A stretch of DNA of 64,000 bases. Source: Streptomyces sp. XD-27. Its GTDB lineage: Bacteria > Actinomycetota > Actinomycetes > Streptomycetales > Streptomycetaceae. Where the stretch lies: contig NZ_CP130713.1 of the NCBI RefSeq assembly GCF_030553055.1, forward strand, positions 3,720,001 through 3,784,000. The letters are read 5' to 3'. The position numbers and the translations under genes are program-made. Of the stretch, positions 34,923-43,757 are shown one piece after another; within the stretch, counting starts at the first letter, position 1; every line of letters begins with the position of its first letter. The notes under the pieces are model-generated. The model did not search any database. It was given only the letters and a program-made list of their open reading frames with translations, and was not told the DNA's origin.

Positions 34923-36020
34923 TCAGCTCGCGTAGTCACCGGTCAGCGCCACCGCTTCGGTGTGGTCACCGTCGCGCTCCAGGACCTCGCCGCAGACCCA
35001 GGAGTCGACGCCCCGGTCCGCGAGCGTGGTCAGCGCCACATCCACGGACTCCTGCGGGACGACCGCGATCATGCCCACGCCCATGTTGAGCGTCTTCTCC
35101 AGCTCCAGCCGCTCCACCGAGCCGGCCTGGCCGACCAGGTCGAAGATCGCGCCCGGCGTCCAGGTGGACCGGTCGACCGTGGCGTGCAGGTGATCGGGGA
35201 TGACCCGGGCCAGGTTGTTGGCGAGACCGCCGCCGGTGATGTGCGAGAAGCCGTGCACCTCGGCGGTGCGGGTGAGGGCCAGGCAGTCCAGCGAGTAGAT
35301 CCGGGTGGGCTCCAGCAGTTCCTCGCCCAGCGTCCGGCCGAGTTCCGGAACCTCGCGGTCCAGCGCCCACCCGGCCCGGTCGAAGAGCACGTGCCGGACG
35401 AGTGAGTACCCGTTCGAGTGAAGTCCGGACGACGCCATCGCGATCACCGCGTCACCCGTACGGATACGATCGGCGCCCAGCACCCGGTCGGCCTCGACCA
35501 CACCGGTGCCCGCGCCCGCCACGTCGAACTCGTCCTCGCCCAGCAGGCCGGGGTGCTCGGCGGTCTCGCCGCCGACCAGCGCGCAGCCCGCCAGCACACA
35601 GCCCTCGGCGATGCCCTTCACGATCGCGGCGACCCGCTCCGGGTAGACCTTGCCGACGCAGATGTAGTCCGTCATGAACAGCGGCTCGGCGCCGCAGACG
35701 ACCAGGTCGTCCACGACCATGCCGACCAGGTCGTGGCCGATGGTGTCGAAGACGCCCATCTTCCGCGCGATGTCCACCTTGGTGCCGACGCCGTCGGTGG
35801 CGGACGCCAGCAGCGGCCGCTCGTACCGCTTGAGCGCGGAGGCGTCGAAGAGACCGGCGAAGCCGCCCAGGCCGCCGACGACCTCCGGACGGGTGGCCTT
35901 CTTCACCCAGTCCTTCATCAGCTCGACGGCGCGGTCGCCCGCCTCGATGTCGACGCCCGCGCTCGCGTAGCTGGCACCGGCGCCCTCGTGGGGGACACGC
36001 TCAGAAGACTCAAGCGACAT
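34923..36020 (-). CDS. purM: Phosphoribosylformylglycinamidine cyclo-ligase (AIR synthetase)
   Basis: 365 residues. ASYASAGVDIEAGDRAVELM at the N-terminus, ATDGVGTKVDIA (ATP-binding), GMVVDDLVVCGAEPLFM, GGETAEHPG and SSGLHSNGYSLVR are all canonical. It closes the imidazole ring of AIR in purine synthesis using ATP. Read leftward 55 bp after purF and presumably in one transcript with it; the spacer contains a direct repeat. Confidence 0.96.
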   Translation of the reverse strand: MSLESSERVPHEGAGASYASAGVDIEAGDRAVELMKDWVKKATRPEVVGGLGGFAGLFDASALKRYERPLLASATDGVGTKVDIARKMGVFDTIGHDLVGMVVDDLVVCGAEPLFMTDYICVGKVYPERVAAIVKGIAEGCVLAGCALVGGETAEHPGLLGEDEFDVAGAGTGVVEADRVLGADRIRTGDAVIAMASSGLHSNGYSLVRHVLFDRAGWALDREVPELGRTLGEELLEPTRIYSLDCLALTRTAEVHGFSHITGGGLANNLARVIPDHLHATVDRSTWTPGAIFDLVGQAGSVERLELEKTLNMGVGMIAVVPQESVDVALTTLADRGVDSWVCGEVLERDGDHTEAVALTGDYAS

Positions 36021-36034
36021 GGCTGGGAACTTTC

Positions 36035-36070
36035 GTGTCGTGTGATGACGTTGAGTGTCGTGTGATGACG
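36035..36070 (-). repeat. 16-bp direct repeat in the purF-purM spacer
   Basis: GTGTCGTGTGATGACG occurs at 36035-36050 and 36055-36070, filling most of the 55-bp spacer. Confidence 0.8.
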
Positions 36071-36075
36071 AAGCG

Positions 36076-37592
36076 TTACGGACGGCGCAGCGCGTCCGCG
36101 GCGTCGGCGCCGCCGGCGAGCTCGGTCTCCAGGAGGTGCTTGCCCAGCAGCTCCGGGTCCGGCAGCTCCATCGGGTACTCGCCGTCGAAGCACGCCCGGC
36201 ACAGGTTCGGCTTGGCGATCGTGGTCGCCTCGATCATGCCGTCGATGGAGATGTACGCGAGGGAGTCCGCGCCCAGCGACTTGCCGATCTCCTCGACCGA
36301 CAGACCGTTGGCGATCAGCTCGGCGCGGGTGGCGAAGTCGATACCGAAGAAGCACGGCCACTTGATGGGCGGGGAGGAGATCCGGATGTGGACCTCGGCC
36401 GCGCCCGCCTCACGGAGCATCCGCACCAGCGCGCGCTGGGTGTTGCCGCGCACGATCGAGTCGTCCACGACGACCAGCCGCTTGCCGCGGATGACTTCCT
36501 TGAGCGGGTTCAGCTTGAGCCGGATGCCCAGCTGCCGGATGGTCTGCGACGGCTGGATGAAGGTCCGGCCCACGTAGGCGTTCTTCACCAGTCCCGAGCC
36601 GTACGGGATGCCGCTGGCCTCGGCGTAGCCCACCGCGGCCGGGGTGCCGGACTCGGGGTGGCTATCACCAGGTCGGCGTCGGCGGGCGCCTCGGCGGCCA
36701 GCCTGCGGCCCATCTCGACGCGGGAGAGGTAAACGTTCCGCCCGGCGATGTCGGTGTCGGGGCGGGCCAGGTACACGTACTCGAAGACGCAGCCCTTCGG
36801 CCTGGCCTCGGCGAACCGGGACGTCCGCATGCCGTTCTCGTCGATGGCGATGAGCTCGCCCGGCTCCACCTCGCGGATGAAGCTCGCGCCGACGATGTCC
36901 AGGGCGGCGGTCTCGGAGGCCACCACCCAGCCGCGCTCCAGGCGGCCGAGGACCAGCGGGCGGATGCCCTGCGGGTCGCGGGCGGCGTACAGCGTGTGCT
37001 CGTCCATGAAAACGAGGCTGAAAGCGCCCTTGACCCTCGGCAGGATCTGGGCTGCGGATGCCTCGATCGTCAGCGGCTTGCCGTCGTCGTCGACCTGGCC
37101 GGCCAGCAGCGCGGTCACCAGGTCGGTGTCGTTGGTCGCCGCCACCTGGGTGGCCCGGCCGTTCTCCCGGGGCAGCTCCGCGACCAGCTCCGCCAGCTCG
37201 GCGGTGTTGACCAGGTTGCCGTTGTGGCCGAGCGCGATCGAGCCGTTGGCCGTGGCCCGGAACGTGGGCTGCGCGTTCTCCCACACCGAGGCACCGGTGG
37301 TGGAGTAGCGGGCATGGCCGACCGCGATGTGGCCCTGAAGGGATCCGAGAGAGGTCTCGTCGAAGACCTGGGAGACCAGGCCCATGTCCTTGAAGACGAG
37401 GATCTGTGAGCCGTTGCTCACTGCGATGCCCGCGGACTCCTGTCCACGGTGCTGCAGCGCGTACAGCCCGAAATAGGTGAGTTTGGCGACCTCTTCACCC
37501 GGGGCCCAGACACCGAAGACGCCGCAAGCGTCCTGGGGGCCCTTCTCACCGGGGAGCAGGTCGTGGCTGAGTCGTCCGTCACCACGTGGCAC
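36076..37592 (-). pseudogene. purF: Amidophosphoribosyltransferase, frameshifted (probable sequencing error)
   Basis: The N-terminal part carries the propeptide and the nucleophile Cys23 of the class II glutaminase (DACGVFGVW), then [12 protein letters not shown] and HARYSTTG. The frame breaks near 36657 after DLVIATP: the C-terminal part, from [15 protein letters not shown] through the PRPP motif [12 protein letters not shown] to [13 protein letters not shown], is in another frame. Adding one G to the run at 36655-36658 restores a normal 505-residue enzyme. PurF catalyses the first committed step of purine synthesis and the rest of the pathway is intact, so a real knockout is unlikely. The GTG at 37592 has no ribosome site but a TAGACT box 7 nt upstream. 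Confidence 0.88.
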
Positions 37593-37599
37593 GCCATCG

Positions 37600-37605
37600 A
37601 GTCTA
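37600..37605 (-). promoter_or_regulatory. -10 box for a probable leaderless purF mRNA
   Basis: Minus-strand TAGACT, 7 nt before the purF GTG. Confidence 0.55.
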
Positions 37606-37774
37606 GGCCAGTTCCGCCGCACCTCCGAACGAGGGACGGCCTCGCCGACGCACATCACACCCCTCGGACGCGCCCCGCCAGCGAACTGTCGCCGAGAGGC
37701 GGCCCCGGCTGCGGCGAGGATCACATTCCCGCCGGCCTCCCGCGGCCTCCGGGCCCGGCCCGGCGACCGGCCCG

Positions 37775-38590
37775 CTAGCCGAGCAGCGGCAGGTGCGCGG
37801 CGAGGTCGGCGCGCTCGCCGCTCGCCGTCACCGCGGCGTCCTCGACCGCCTCGCCCCACGTCGTACGCCCTGTGGCGAGACGGATCCAGGTCAGCGGGTC
37901 GGTCTCGACCACGTTCGGCGGGGTGCCGCGGGTGTGCCGCGGCCCCGCGACGCACTGGACGACGGCGAACGGCGGGATCCGGACCTCCACCGACCCCCCG
38001 GGCGCCTTCGCCGCGAGCGCGTCCGCGAGCAGCCGGACGGCAGTGGCCAGGGCCTGGCGGTCGTACGGGATCTCCAGCCCGGTGGCGGCCGCGAGATCAT
38101 CGGTGTGGACGACCAGCTCCACACAGCGGGTGACGAGCAGCTCGTCCAGCCGCATGGCGCCGACGCGGGCGGACAGCAGCCGGTCGGCGGGCGCGGGCGG
38201 CACCAGCTCCTCGTACCGCGCGGCGGCGCGCGCCAGCAGGTCGGCGACCGTGGCATCAGCGGCCGCCGAAGCGCTCGCGGCGACGGCCCGGGTGTCCTCC
38301 TCGATCCGCCCGGCGTGCGCGGCCGTGGCGAAGACCCAGTCGGCGGCGGTCACCTCGGCGGCGGGCGGGGCGGGCTGCTCCAGAGTCCGGTTCACGCTCT
38401 CCACCGCCATGGACAGGTGCGCGACGAGGTCCGTCACCGTCCAGTCCCCCAGCCGGGTCGGGGCGGCGAGCCGCGCGGCGTCGAGCCCGGCCACGGCGTC
38501 CCGTACGTGCTGGAACTGCGCCGCGACGGCCGCGCGCGTCCGGGCGTGGTCGTAGCGGCGGGCACGAGGCTTGCGGGGGGCGCCGGGCAT
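37775..38590 (-). CDS. Maleylpyruvate-isomerase-family mycothiol-dependent enzyme
   Basis: 271 residues. The N-terminal DinB-like four-helix bundle has TRLGDWTVTDLVAHLS and a conserved ELLVTRCVELVVHTDDL segment providing metal-binding histidines; the C-terminal part (VRIPPFAVVQC, TDPLTWIRLATGR) is the SCP2-like domain common in these proteins. Family members use mycothiol, the actinobacterial glutathione analogue, for isomerisation or detoxification. Substrate unknown. The ATG at 38590 is preceded by TAAGAT 7 nt upstream and no ribosome site, so it is probably leaderless. Confidence 0.82.
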   Translation of the reverse strand: MPGAPRKPRARRYDHARTRAAVAAQFQHVRDAVAGLDAARLAAPTRLGDWTVTDLVAHLSMAVESVNRTLEQPAPPAAEVTAADWVFATAAHAGRIEEDTRAVAASASAAADATVADLLARAAARYEELVPPAPADRLLSARVGAMRLDELLVTRCVELVVHTDDLAAATGLEIPYDRQALATAVRLLADALAAKAPGGSVEVRIPPFAVVQCVAGPRHTRGTPPNVVETDPLTWIRLATGRTTWGEAVEDAAVTASGERADLAAHLPLLG

Positions 38591-38597
38591 GCGGTTG

Positions 38598-38603
38598 ATC
38601 TTA
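38598..38603 (-). promoter_or_regulatory. -10 box for a probable leaderless mycothiol-enzyme mRNA
   Basis: Minus-strand TAAGAT, 7 nt before the ATG. Confidence 0.5.
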
Positions 38604-38706
38604 CTCAGCGGGTCTGACAGCACGCCGTGGACAGCCACGGGGGCCCGACAGATGATGGAAAAGAGGCTGAATCCGCGAAATTCCCGCGAGAAGGGGGTGC
38701 GTTGCC

Positions 38707-39105
38707 ATGGGCGAGCACCCGGACAGTGCTCTGGTACGGCGCGGCTACGACGCCTTCACCAGGGGCGACATGGACACCCTGGCCATGATGATGACGTCGG
38801 ACTGCGTCCACCACGTGCCCGGCAAAGGCCCGGTGTCCGGCCACCACAAAGGCCGCGACGCCTGCATCGCGCTGTACCGGCGGATGCACGAGGAGACTGG
38901 CGGCACGATCCGCGTCGACCTCGAAACCGTGACCGCTGACGGGCGCGGGCACGTCATCTCCGTCCACAAGTTCTACGCGGACCGCAAGGACCGCGGCATG
39001 GAGATGCGCGAAGCCCTGTTCTTCACCATCGTCGGCGGCAAGATCAGCGACATCGACGAGTGCTGGGAGGACATCGACGTCGAGGACGCGTTCTGGAGCA
39101 ACTGA
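38707..39105 (+). CDS. SnoaL/NTF2-like fold protein
   Basis: 132 residues of the cone-shaped alpha+beta barrel family: LVRRGYDAFTRGDMDTLAMM, HHVPGKGPVSGHHKGRDA, then the beta-strand pair MREALFFTIVGGKISDIDECW. Members include polyketide cyclases and ketosteroid isomerases, but many small ones have no assigned reaction. AAGGGGG precedes the ATG. Stands alone between divergent and convergent neighbours. Confidence 0.85.
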   Translation: MGEHPDSALVRRGYDAFTRGDMDTLAMMMTSDCVHHVPGKGPVSGHHKGRDACIALYRRMHEETGGTIRVDLETVTADGRGHVISVHKFYADRKDRGMEMREALFFTIVGGKISDIDECWEDIDVEDAFWSN

Positions 39106-39117
39106 CCGCACACGCGG

Positions 39118-39154
39118 CCCCGGGCCGGACGTACGGCGTACGTCCGGCCCGGGG
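39118..39154. terminator. Bidirectional terminator between the SnoaL-like gene and purL
   Basis: CCCCGGGCCGGACGTAC and its exact complement, 17-bp stem, 3-nt loop, midway between two convergent stop codons. Confidence 0.85.
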
Positions 39155-39193
39155 TATGCGAAGCGGCGCGGCTACCGCCCCGGCCGCGGTGCG

Positions 39194-41443
39194 TCAGACC
39201 AGCAGGCCCGGGATCGTGGCCTCATGGGCTTCCTTGAGCTCGGCCAGCGGAATGCTGAACTCGCCCTGGACCTCGACCTCTTCGCCGTCGATCACGCCGA
39301 CGCGCGTGGCCGGAAGGCCACGGGCGCCGCACATGTCGTTGAACCGGAGCTCTTCGCTGCGCGGCACCGCGACGATCGCGCGGCCCGCCGACTCCGAGAA
39401 GAGGAAGGTGAAGGCGTCCAGACCGTCCGGCACGATCAGGCGCGCGCCCTTCCCGCCCCGCAGGCAGGACTCCACAACGGCCTGGACCAGACCGCCGTCG
39501 GACAGGTCGTGCGCCGCGTCGATCATGCCGTCGCGGGACGCGGAGATCAGGATCTCGGCCAGCAGCCGCTCCCGCTCCAGGTCCACGCGCGGCGGCAGAC
39601 CGCCGAGGTGGTCGTGGACGACCTGGGACCAGGCCGAGCCACCGAACTCCTCACGCGTGTCGCCGAGCAGGTAGAGCAGCTGGCCCTCCTCCCGGAACGC
39701 GATCGGGGTGCGGCGGGTGACGTCGTCGATCACACCGAGCACGGCGACGACCGGGGTCGGGTGGATCGCGGTCTCGCCGGTCTGGTTGTACAGCGAGACA
39801 TTGCCGCCGGTGACCGGGGTGCCGAGCGTCTGGCAGCCGTCGGCCAGGCCGCGGGTGGCCTCGGCGAACTGCCACATGACGGCGGGGTCCTCGGGCGAGC
39901 CGAAGTTCAGGCAGTTGGAGATCGCCAGCGGCTTGGCGCCCGACGCGGCGACGTTGCGGTACGACTCGGCCAGCGCCAACTGCGCCCCCGCGTACGGGTC
40001 CAGCTTGGCGTAGCGGCCGTTGCCGTCCGTCGCGACCGCGACGCCGAGGTTGGTGCCCTCGTCGACACGGACCATGCCGGAGTCCTCCGGCTGGGCGAGG
40101 ATCGTGTTGCCCTGGACGAACCGGTCGTACTGGTCGGTGACCCATGCCTTGGACGCCTGGTTCGGGGAGGCGACCAGCTTCAGGACCTGCGCGCGCAGCT
40201 CGTCGGCGGTCTGCGGGCGCGGGAGCGCGTTCGCGTCGTCCGCCTGCAGGGCGTCCTGCCACGCGGGGCGGGCGTACGGCCGGTGGTAGACCGGGCCCTC
40301 GTGGGCGACGGTGCCGGGCGGCACGTCCACGATCTGCTCGCCGTGCCAGAAGATCTCCAGCCGCTCGCCGTCGGTCACCTCACCGATGACGGTGGCGATG
40401 ACGTCCCACTTCTCGCAGATCTCCAGGAAGCGGTCGACGTTGCCGGGCTCGACGATCGCGCACATGCGCTCCTGCGACTCGCTCATGAGGATCTCCTCGG
40501 GCGAGAGCGTCGCGTCGCGCAGCGGAACGGTGTCCAGCTCGACCCGCATACCGCCGGAGCCGGCGGAGGCCAGCTCGGAGGTGGCGCAGGACAGCCCGGC
40601 GCCGCCGAGGTCCTGGATGCCCTCGACGAGGTGCTCCCGGAAGATCTCCAGGGTGCACTCGATGAGGAGCTTCTCCTGGAACGGGTCGCCGACCTGGACC
40701 GCGGGGCGCTTGGTGGGCTTGGTGTCGTCGAAGGTCTCCGAGGCCAGCACGGAGACGCCGCCGATGCCGTCGCCGCCGGTGCGTGCCCCGTAGAGGATGA
40801 CCTTGTTGCCGGCGCCGGACGCCTTGGCGAGGTGGATGTCCTCGTGCTTCATCACGCCCACGCACAGGGCGTTGACCAGCGGGTTGCCCTGGTAGCAGGG
40901 GTCGAAGACGACCTCGCCGCCGATGTTGGGCAGGCCCAGGCAGTTGCCGTAGCCGCCGATGCCCGCGACGACGCCGGGCAGCACACGCTTGGTGTCGGGG
41001 TGGTCGGCCGCGCCGAAGCGCAGCGGGTCCATCACGGCGACCGGGCGGGCGCCCATGGCGAGGATGTCGCGGACGATGCCGCCGACGCCGGTGGCCGCGC
41101 CCTGGTACGGCTCGATGTAGGAGGGGTGGTTGTGCGACTCGACCTTGAAGGTGACCGCGTAGCCCTGGCCGACGTCGACGACACCGGCGTTCTCGCCGAT
41201 GCCGACGAGCAGGGCGTCGTTCTCGGGGGCCTTCTCGCCGAACTGCTTGAGGTGGACCTTGCTCGACTTGTACGAGCAGTGCTCGGACCACATGACGGAG
41301 TACATGGCGAGCTCGGCGCCGGTGGGACGACGCCCGAGGATGTCGCGGATGCGCTCGTACTCGTCCTGCTTGAGACCGAGTTCGGCCCAGGGCTGCTCGA
41401 CGTCCGGGGTCTCGGCCGCGTGCTTGACCGTGTCCAGGCTCAT
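39194..41443 (-). CDS. purL: Phosphoribosylformylglycinamidine synthase subunit PurL
   Basis: 749 residues, the small-type PurL that works in complex with PurS and Pur[56 protein letters not shown] and the second-half [13 protein letters not shown] and [18 protein letters not shown] are standard. It converts FGAR to FGAM with ATP and ammonia channelled from PurQ. The ATG overlaps the purQ stop by 4 bp (ATGA). Confidence 0.97.
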   Translation of the reverse strand: MSLDTVKHAAETPDVEQPWAELGLKQDEYERIRDILGRRPTGAELAMYSVMWSEHCSYKSSKVHLKQFGEKAPENDALLVGIGENAGVVDVGQGYAVTFKVESHNHPSYIEPYQGAATGVGGIVRDILAMGARPVAVMDPLRFGAADHPDTKRVLPGVVAGIGGYGNCLGLPNIGGEVVFDPCYQGNPLVNALCVGVMKHEDIHLAKASGAGNKVILYGARTGGDGIGGVSVLASETFDDTKPTKRPAVQVGDPFQEKLLIECTLEIFREHLVEGIQDLGGAGLSCATSELASAGSGGMRVELDTVPLRDATLSPEEILMSESQERMCAIVEPGNVDRFLEICEKWDVIATVIGEVTDGERLEIFWHGEQIVDVPPGTVAHEGPVYHRPYARPAWQDALQADDANALPRPQTADELRAQVLKLVASPNQASKAWVTDQYDRFVQGNTILAQPEDSGMVRVDEGTNLGVAVATDGNGRYAKLDPYAGAQLALAESYRNVAASGAKPLAISNCLNFGSPEDPAVMWQFAEATRGLADGCQTLGTPVTGGNVSLYNQTGETAIHPTPVVAVLGVIDDVTRRTPIAFREEGQLLYLLGDTREEFGGSAWSQVVHDHLGGLPPRVDLERERLLAEILISASRDGMIDAAHDLSDGGLVQAVVESCLRGGKGARLIVPDGLDAFTFLFSESAGRAIVAVPRSEELRFNDMCGARGLPATRVGVIDGEEVEVQGEFSIPLAELKEAHEATIPGLLV

Positions 41444-42144
41444 GTGGTGACCAGCTTCTTGAGGATCGAGGTGAAGAATCCGAGACCGTCGGTGCCGCCG
41501 GTGCCGACGAGCGGGTCCACCGCGTGCTCGGGGTGCGGCATCAGCCCCACGACGTTGCCCGCCGCATTGGTGATGCCGGCGATGTCGCGAAGCGAGCCGT
41601 TGGGGTTGCCGTATCCATGAGCGGCTTCACCGCGGGCCACGTACCGGAAGACGACCCGGCCCTCGGCCTCCAGCTCGTCCAGGACGCGCTCTTCGGCGAC
41701 GTACCGGCCGTCGATGTTCTTCAGCGGAATGTTGATCTCCTGCCCGAGTTCGTATGAACTCGTCCAGGCCGTCCCGTTGTTTTCCACCCGCAACTTCTGC
41801 TCGCGGCAGATGAAGTGGAGATGGTTGTTCCGAAGCATCGCACCGGGGAGCAGGTGCGTCTCGGTCAGGACCTGGAAGCCATTGCAGATGCCAAGAACGG
41901 GCATACCCGCCTTCGCCTGTCCAATGACCGACTCCATGACCGGAGAGAAGCGCGAGATCGCGCCGGCGCGCAGATAGTCCCCATAGGAGAAGCCGCCGGG
42001 AAGCACCACGGCGTCGACCTGCTTGAGATCCTTGTCACGGTGCCACAGCGGCACCGCTTCCAGGCCCGCGAGACGGACCGCGCGCTGGGTGTCGCGGTCA
42101 TCCAACGTGCCGGGGAATGTGACGACTCCGACGCGTGCCGTCAC
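41440..42144 (-). CDS. purQ: Phosphoribosylformylglycinamidine synthase subunit PurQ (glutaminase)
   Basis: 234 residues, class I glutamine amidotransferase: [11 protein letters not shown] (nucleophile Cys), [10 protein letters not shown] (catalytic His-Glu), and [15 protein letters not shown]. Supplies ammonia to PurL. Its GTG overlaps the purS stop (GTGA) and its stop overlaps purL, so the three are translationally coupled. Confidence 0.97.
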   Translation of the reverse strand: MTARVGVVTFPGTLDDRDTQRAVRLAGLEAVPLWHRDKDLKQVDAVVLPGGFSYGDYLRAGAISRFSPVMESVIGQAKAGMPVLGICNGFQVLTETHLLPGAMLRNNHLHFICREQKLRVENNGTAWTSSYELGQEINIPLKNIDGRYVAEERVLDELEAEGRVVFRYVARGEAAHGYGNPNGSLRDIAGITNAAGNVVGLMPHPEHAVDPLVGTGGTDGLGFFTSILKKLVTT

Positions 42145-42407
42145 GACTCCACCTTCACGTCGGCGTCCTCCAGCCGGACGACGAAGTCTTCGATGACGGT
42201 GTTGGCGAGGAAGGTCTCGGCGATCTCTCGGATGCGGGCGAGGGCGGCCTCGCCGACCGGGCCCTCCACCTCAAGTTCGAAACGCTTGCCCTGACGGACA
42301 TCGGAGATCCCGTCGAATCCCAGGCGGGGCAGTGCGCGCTGCACCGCCTGGCCCTGCGGGTCGAGGATCTCCGGCTTGAGCATGACGTCGACTACGACGC
42401 GTGCCAC
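42141..42407 (-). CDS. purS: Phosphoribosylformylglycinamidine synthase subunit PurS
   Basis: 88 residues: [19 protein letters not shown] and [15 protein letters not shown] are the PurS hallmarks. It forms the bridge that holds PurQ and PurL together. The GTG at 42407 has GGGAG 6 nt upstream. First gene of the purS-purQ-purL operon. Confidence 0.95.
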   Translation of the reverse strand: MARVVVDVMLKPEILDPQGQAVQRALPRLGFDGISDVRQGKRFELEVEGPVGEAALARIREIAETFLANTVIEDFVVRLEDADVKVES

Positions 42408-42709
42408 TGGCACTCCCGGTGTGATGTGGTGCGTAAGGCGGTGGCCTAAGCGTACCCCGCGGGAAAATCTACGCGGGTAGATATAGTGTGTGGCCCGATC
42501 ACGTTTAAGCATCGGCGGCAAGAAGACGTGCGGAAAGGAGCCGGAAAAACGTAGGGTCCCGATTGCGGCGGGACACGCGGATGAAATTCGCAGGGCTTCA
42601 CAATGCAATGCCCGCCGCTGTACAAAAGAAAAAGCATTGGCCCCATACACCCTCACACTCGGCATCCATGCACGTCAACGCATCGATGCTGCCGAAAGGA
42701 CCGATATCC
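42408..42709. other. Divergent purS-lsr2 control region
   Basis: 302 bp with clearly lower GC than its neighbours (runs such as GGAAAATCTAC and CAAAAGAAAAAGCATT). Contains the palindrome at 42467-42482 on the purS side. Lsr2 itself binds AT-rich DNA, so autoregulation here is plausible. Confidence 0.6.
42467..42482. promoter_or_regulatory. Palindrome ATCTAC-GCGG-GTAGAT in the purS promoter region
   Basis: Perfect 6-bp arms with 4-nt spacer, 60 bp upstream of purS; candidate operator for purine control. Confidence 0.45.
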
Positions 42710-43027
42710 GTGGCGCAGCGCGTAGTGGTCACGCTCTCTGACGACATCGACGGCGGGGAGGCCGAGGAGACGGTCGCCTTCGGACTCGACGGCCGGATGT
42801 ACGAGATCGACCTCAACTCCGCCAACGCGAAGAAACTGCGCGGCGCCCTCGCCCCGTACGTCGCGGCCGGCCGCAAGCGCTCCCGCTCCGGCAAGGCCTA
42901 CCACCGCACGGCCGTGGCGCCGGATCCGGCGGCGGTGCGCGCGTGGGCCCGGTCGCGGGGCATGGAGGTGCCGCCGCGCGGCCGCATTCCGAAGAAGGTC
43001 TACGAAGCGTTCGACGAGGCGAGCTGA
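42710..43027 (+). CDS. lsr2: Lsr2 nucleoid-associated protein
   Basis: 105 residues. The N-terminal dimerisation domain (QRVVVTLSDDIDGGEAEETVAFGLDG) and the C-terminal DNA-binding domain with its AT-hook-like PRGRIP motif, VRAWARSRGMEV. Lsr2 is the actinobacterial counterpart of H-NS and silences AT-rich, often horizontally acquired, gene clusters. The GTG at 42710 has AAAGGA 9 nt upstream. Confidence 0.96.
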   Translation: MAQRVVVTLSDDIDGGEAEETVAFGLDGRMYEIDLNSANAKKLRGALAPYVAAGRKRSRSGKAYHRTAVAPDPAAVRAWARSRGMEVPPRGRIPKKVYEAFDEAS

Positions 43028-43123
43028 GCCCGGCGACGCGAAATGGACTCAACGGGGCGAACCGCGCCCAACGCGGTGAATTGCACCGCCCGTTCGGCAT
43101 CGGCTCCGGCCTCCGGAGCCGAG

Positions 43124-43154
43124 TTGCGCGACGCCCCCGGTGATCCGCTAGAGT
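43124..43154 (+). promoter_or_regulatory. Candidate promoter of the tRNA-Gly cluster
   Basis: TTGCGC (43124-43129), 19 bp, TAGAGT (43149-43154). Same -10 and spacing as before tRNA-Asp copy 2. Confidence 0.45.
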
Positions 43155-43203
43155 CTGGAGCACGCCGAGGGGCGAGGCCGAAAGGCAAAACCCCGAGGAA
43201 CGC

Positions 43204-43275
43204 GCGGGTGTAGCTCAGTAGTAGAGCGCCCTCTTTCCAAGAGGGAGGCGCAGTGTGCGATCCCTGTCACCCGCT
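43204..43275 (+). tRNA. tRNA-Gly (anticodon TCC), atypical D- and T-loops, copy 1
   Basis: 72 nt. GCGGGTG/CACCCGC acceptor and TTTCCAA anticodon loop are normal, but the D-loop is AGTAGTA (7 nt, only one of the two invariant Gs) and the T-loop is TGCGATC instead of TTCRANN; the T-stem in register (CAGTG against CCTGT) hardly pairs. See findings. Confidence 0.88.
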
Positions 43276-43321
43276 CTCATCACTTGCCGGATCTTGTTGA
43301 TGGATCAGGCGAAGTGACGAT

Positions 43322-43393
43322 GCGGGTGTAGCTCAGTAGTAGAGCGCCCCCTTTCCAAGGGGGAGGCGCAGTGTGCGATTCCTGTCACCCGCT
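43322..43393 (+). tRNA. tRNA-Gly (anticodon TCC), atypical D- and T-loops, copy 2
   Basis: 72 nt, same irregular features as copy 1 (D-loop AGTAGTA, T-loop TGCGATT, weak T-stem) with compensating anticodon-stem changes (CCCCC/GGGGG), which argues that both copies are under selection. Confidence 0.88.
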
Positions 43394-43472
43394 CTCCGCC
43401 ACGTGCCGGACCACCTCGGTGGATCAGGTATGGTGGTTCTCGCGCCGATCGGTGAAAGCTGGTCGGAGGCAT

Positions 43473-43545
43473 GCGGACGTAGCTCAGTTGGTAGAGCGCA
43501 ACCTTGCCAAGGTTGAGGTCGCGAGTTCGAGCCTCGTCGTCCGCT
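43473..43545 (+). tRNA. tRNA-Gly (anticodon GCC), copy 1
   Basis: 73 nt with GCGGACG/CGTCCGC acceptor, TTGCCAA anticodon loop, normal TTGG D-loop and GTTCGAG T-loop. Confidence 0.96.
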
Positions 43546-43553
43546 CTCTGGAG

Positions 43554-43586
43554 CGAAGGCCCCGGTCCTCAGGACCGGGGCCTTCG
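43554..43586 (+). terminator. Terminator of the tRNA-Gly cluster
   Basis: CGAAGGCCCCGGTC and GACCGGGGCCTTCG around CTCAG; the second tRNA-Gly(GCC) has a nearly identical one. Confidence 0.8.
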
Positions 43587-43686
43587 TCGTTTCGCGACCC
43601 TGATCCCATGGCAGCGGTCCCACGGCGCGGGGTCCCACGGCCGCACGGTCCCTTGGCACCTATTCCGTCGCGGTGGCGGCGAACCC

Positions 43687-43715
43687 ATGACATCTGTCAT
43701 CTCAAGTGATGACAG
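43687..43715 (+). promoter_or_regulatory. Inverted ATGACA/TGTCAT repeats upstream of the ABC operon
   Basis: ATGACA (43687), TGTCAT (43695), ATGACA (43709); CTGTCATC and GATGACAG form an 8-bp inverted repeat with 6-nt spacer. Position 43 bp before the ATPase start suggests the binding site of the NarL-type regulator encoded three genes on. Confidence 0.5.
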
Positions 43716-43757
43716 GCCGCACTGCCTTCCGGCCCTGGTCGCGGGGAGCCTTGAATC

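Larger units (their letters stand above)
43204..43439 (+). repeat. 118-bp tandem duplication of a tRNA-Gly plus spacer
   Basis: tRNA plus 46-bp spacer (43204-43321) is repeated at 43322-43439. The tRNA parts are nearly identical; the spacers share TGCCGGA and GGATCAGG. Confidence 0.75.

Noticed and set aside
39224..41620. 798-codon open frame opposite purL
   Set aside because: Antisense shadow; Val/Asp/Gly-rich composition reflecting the complement of purL codons.
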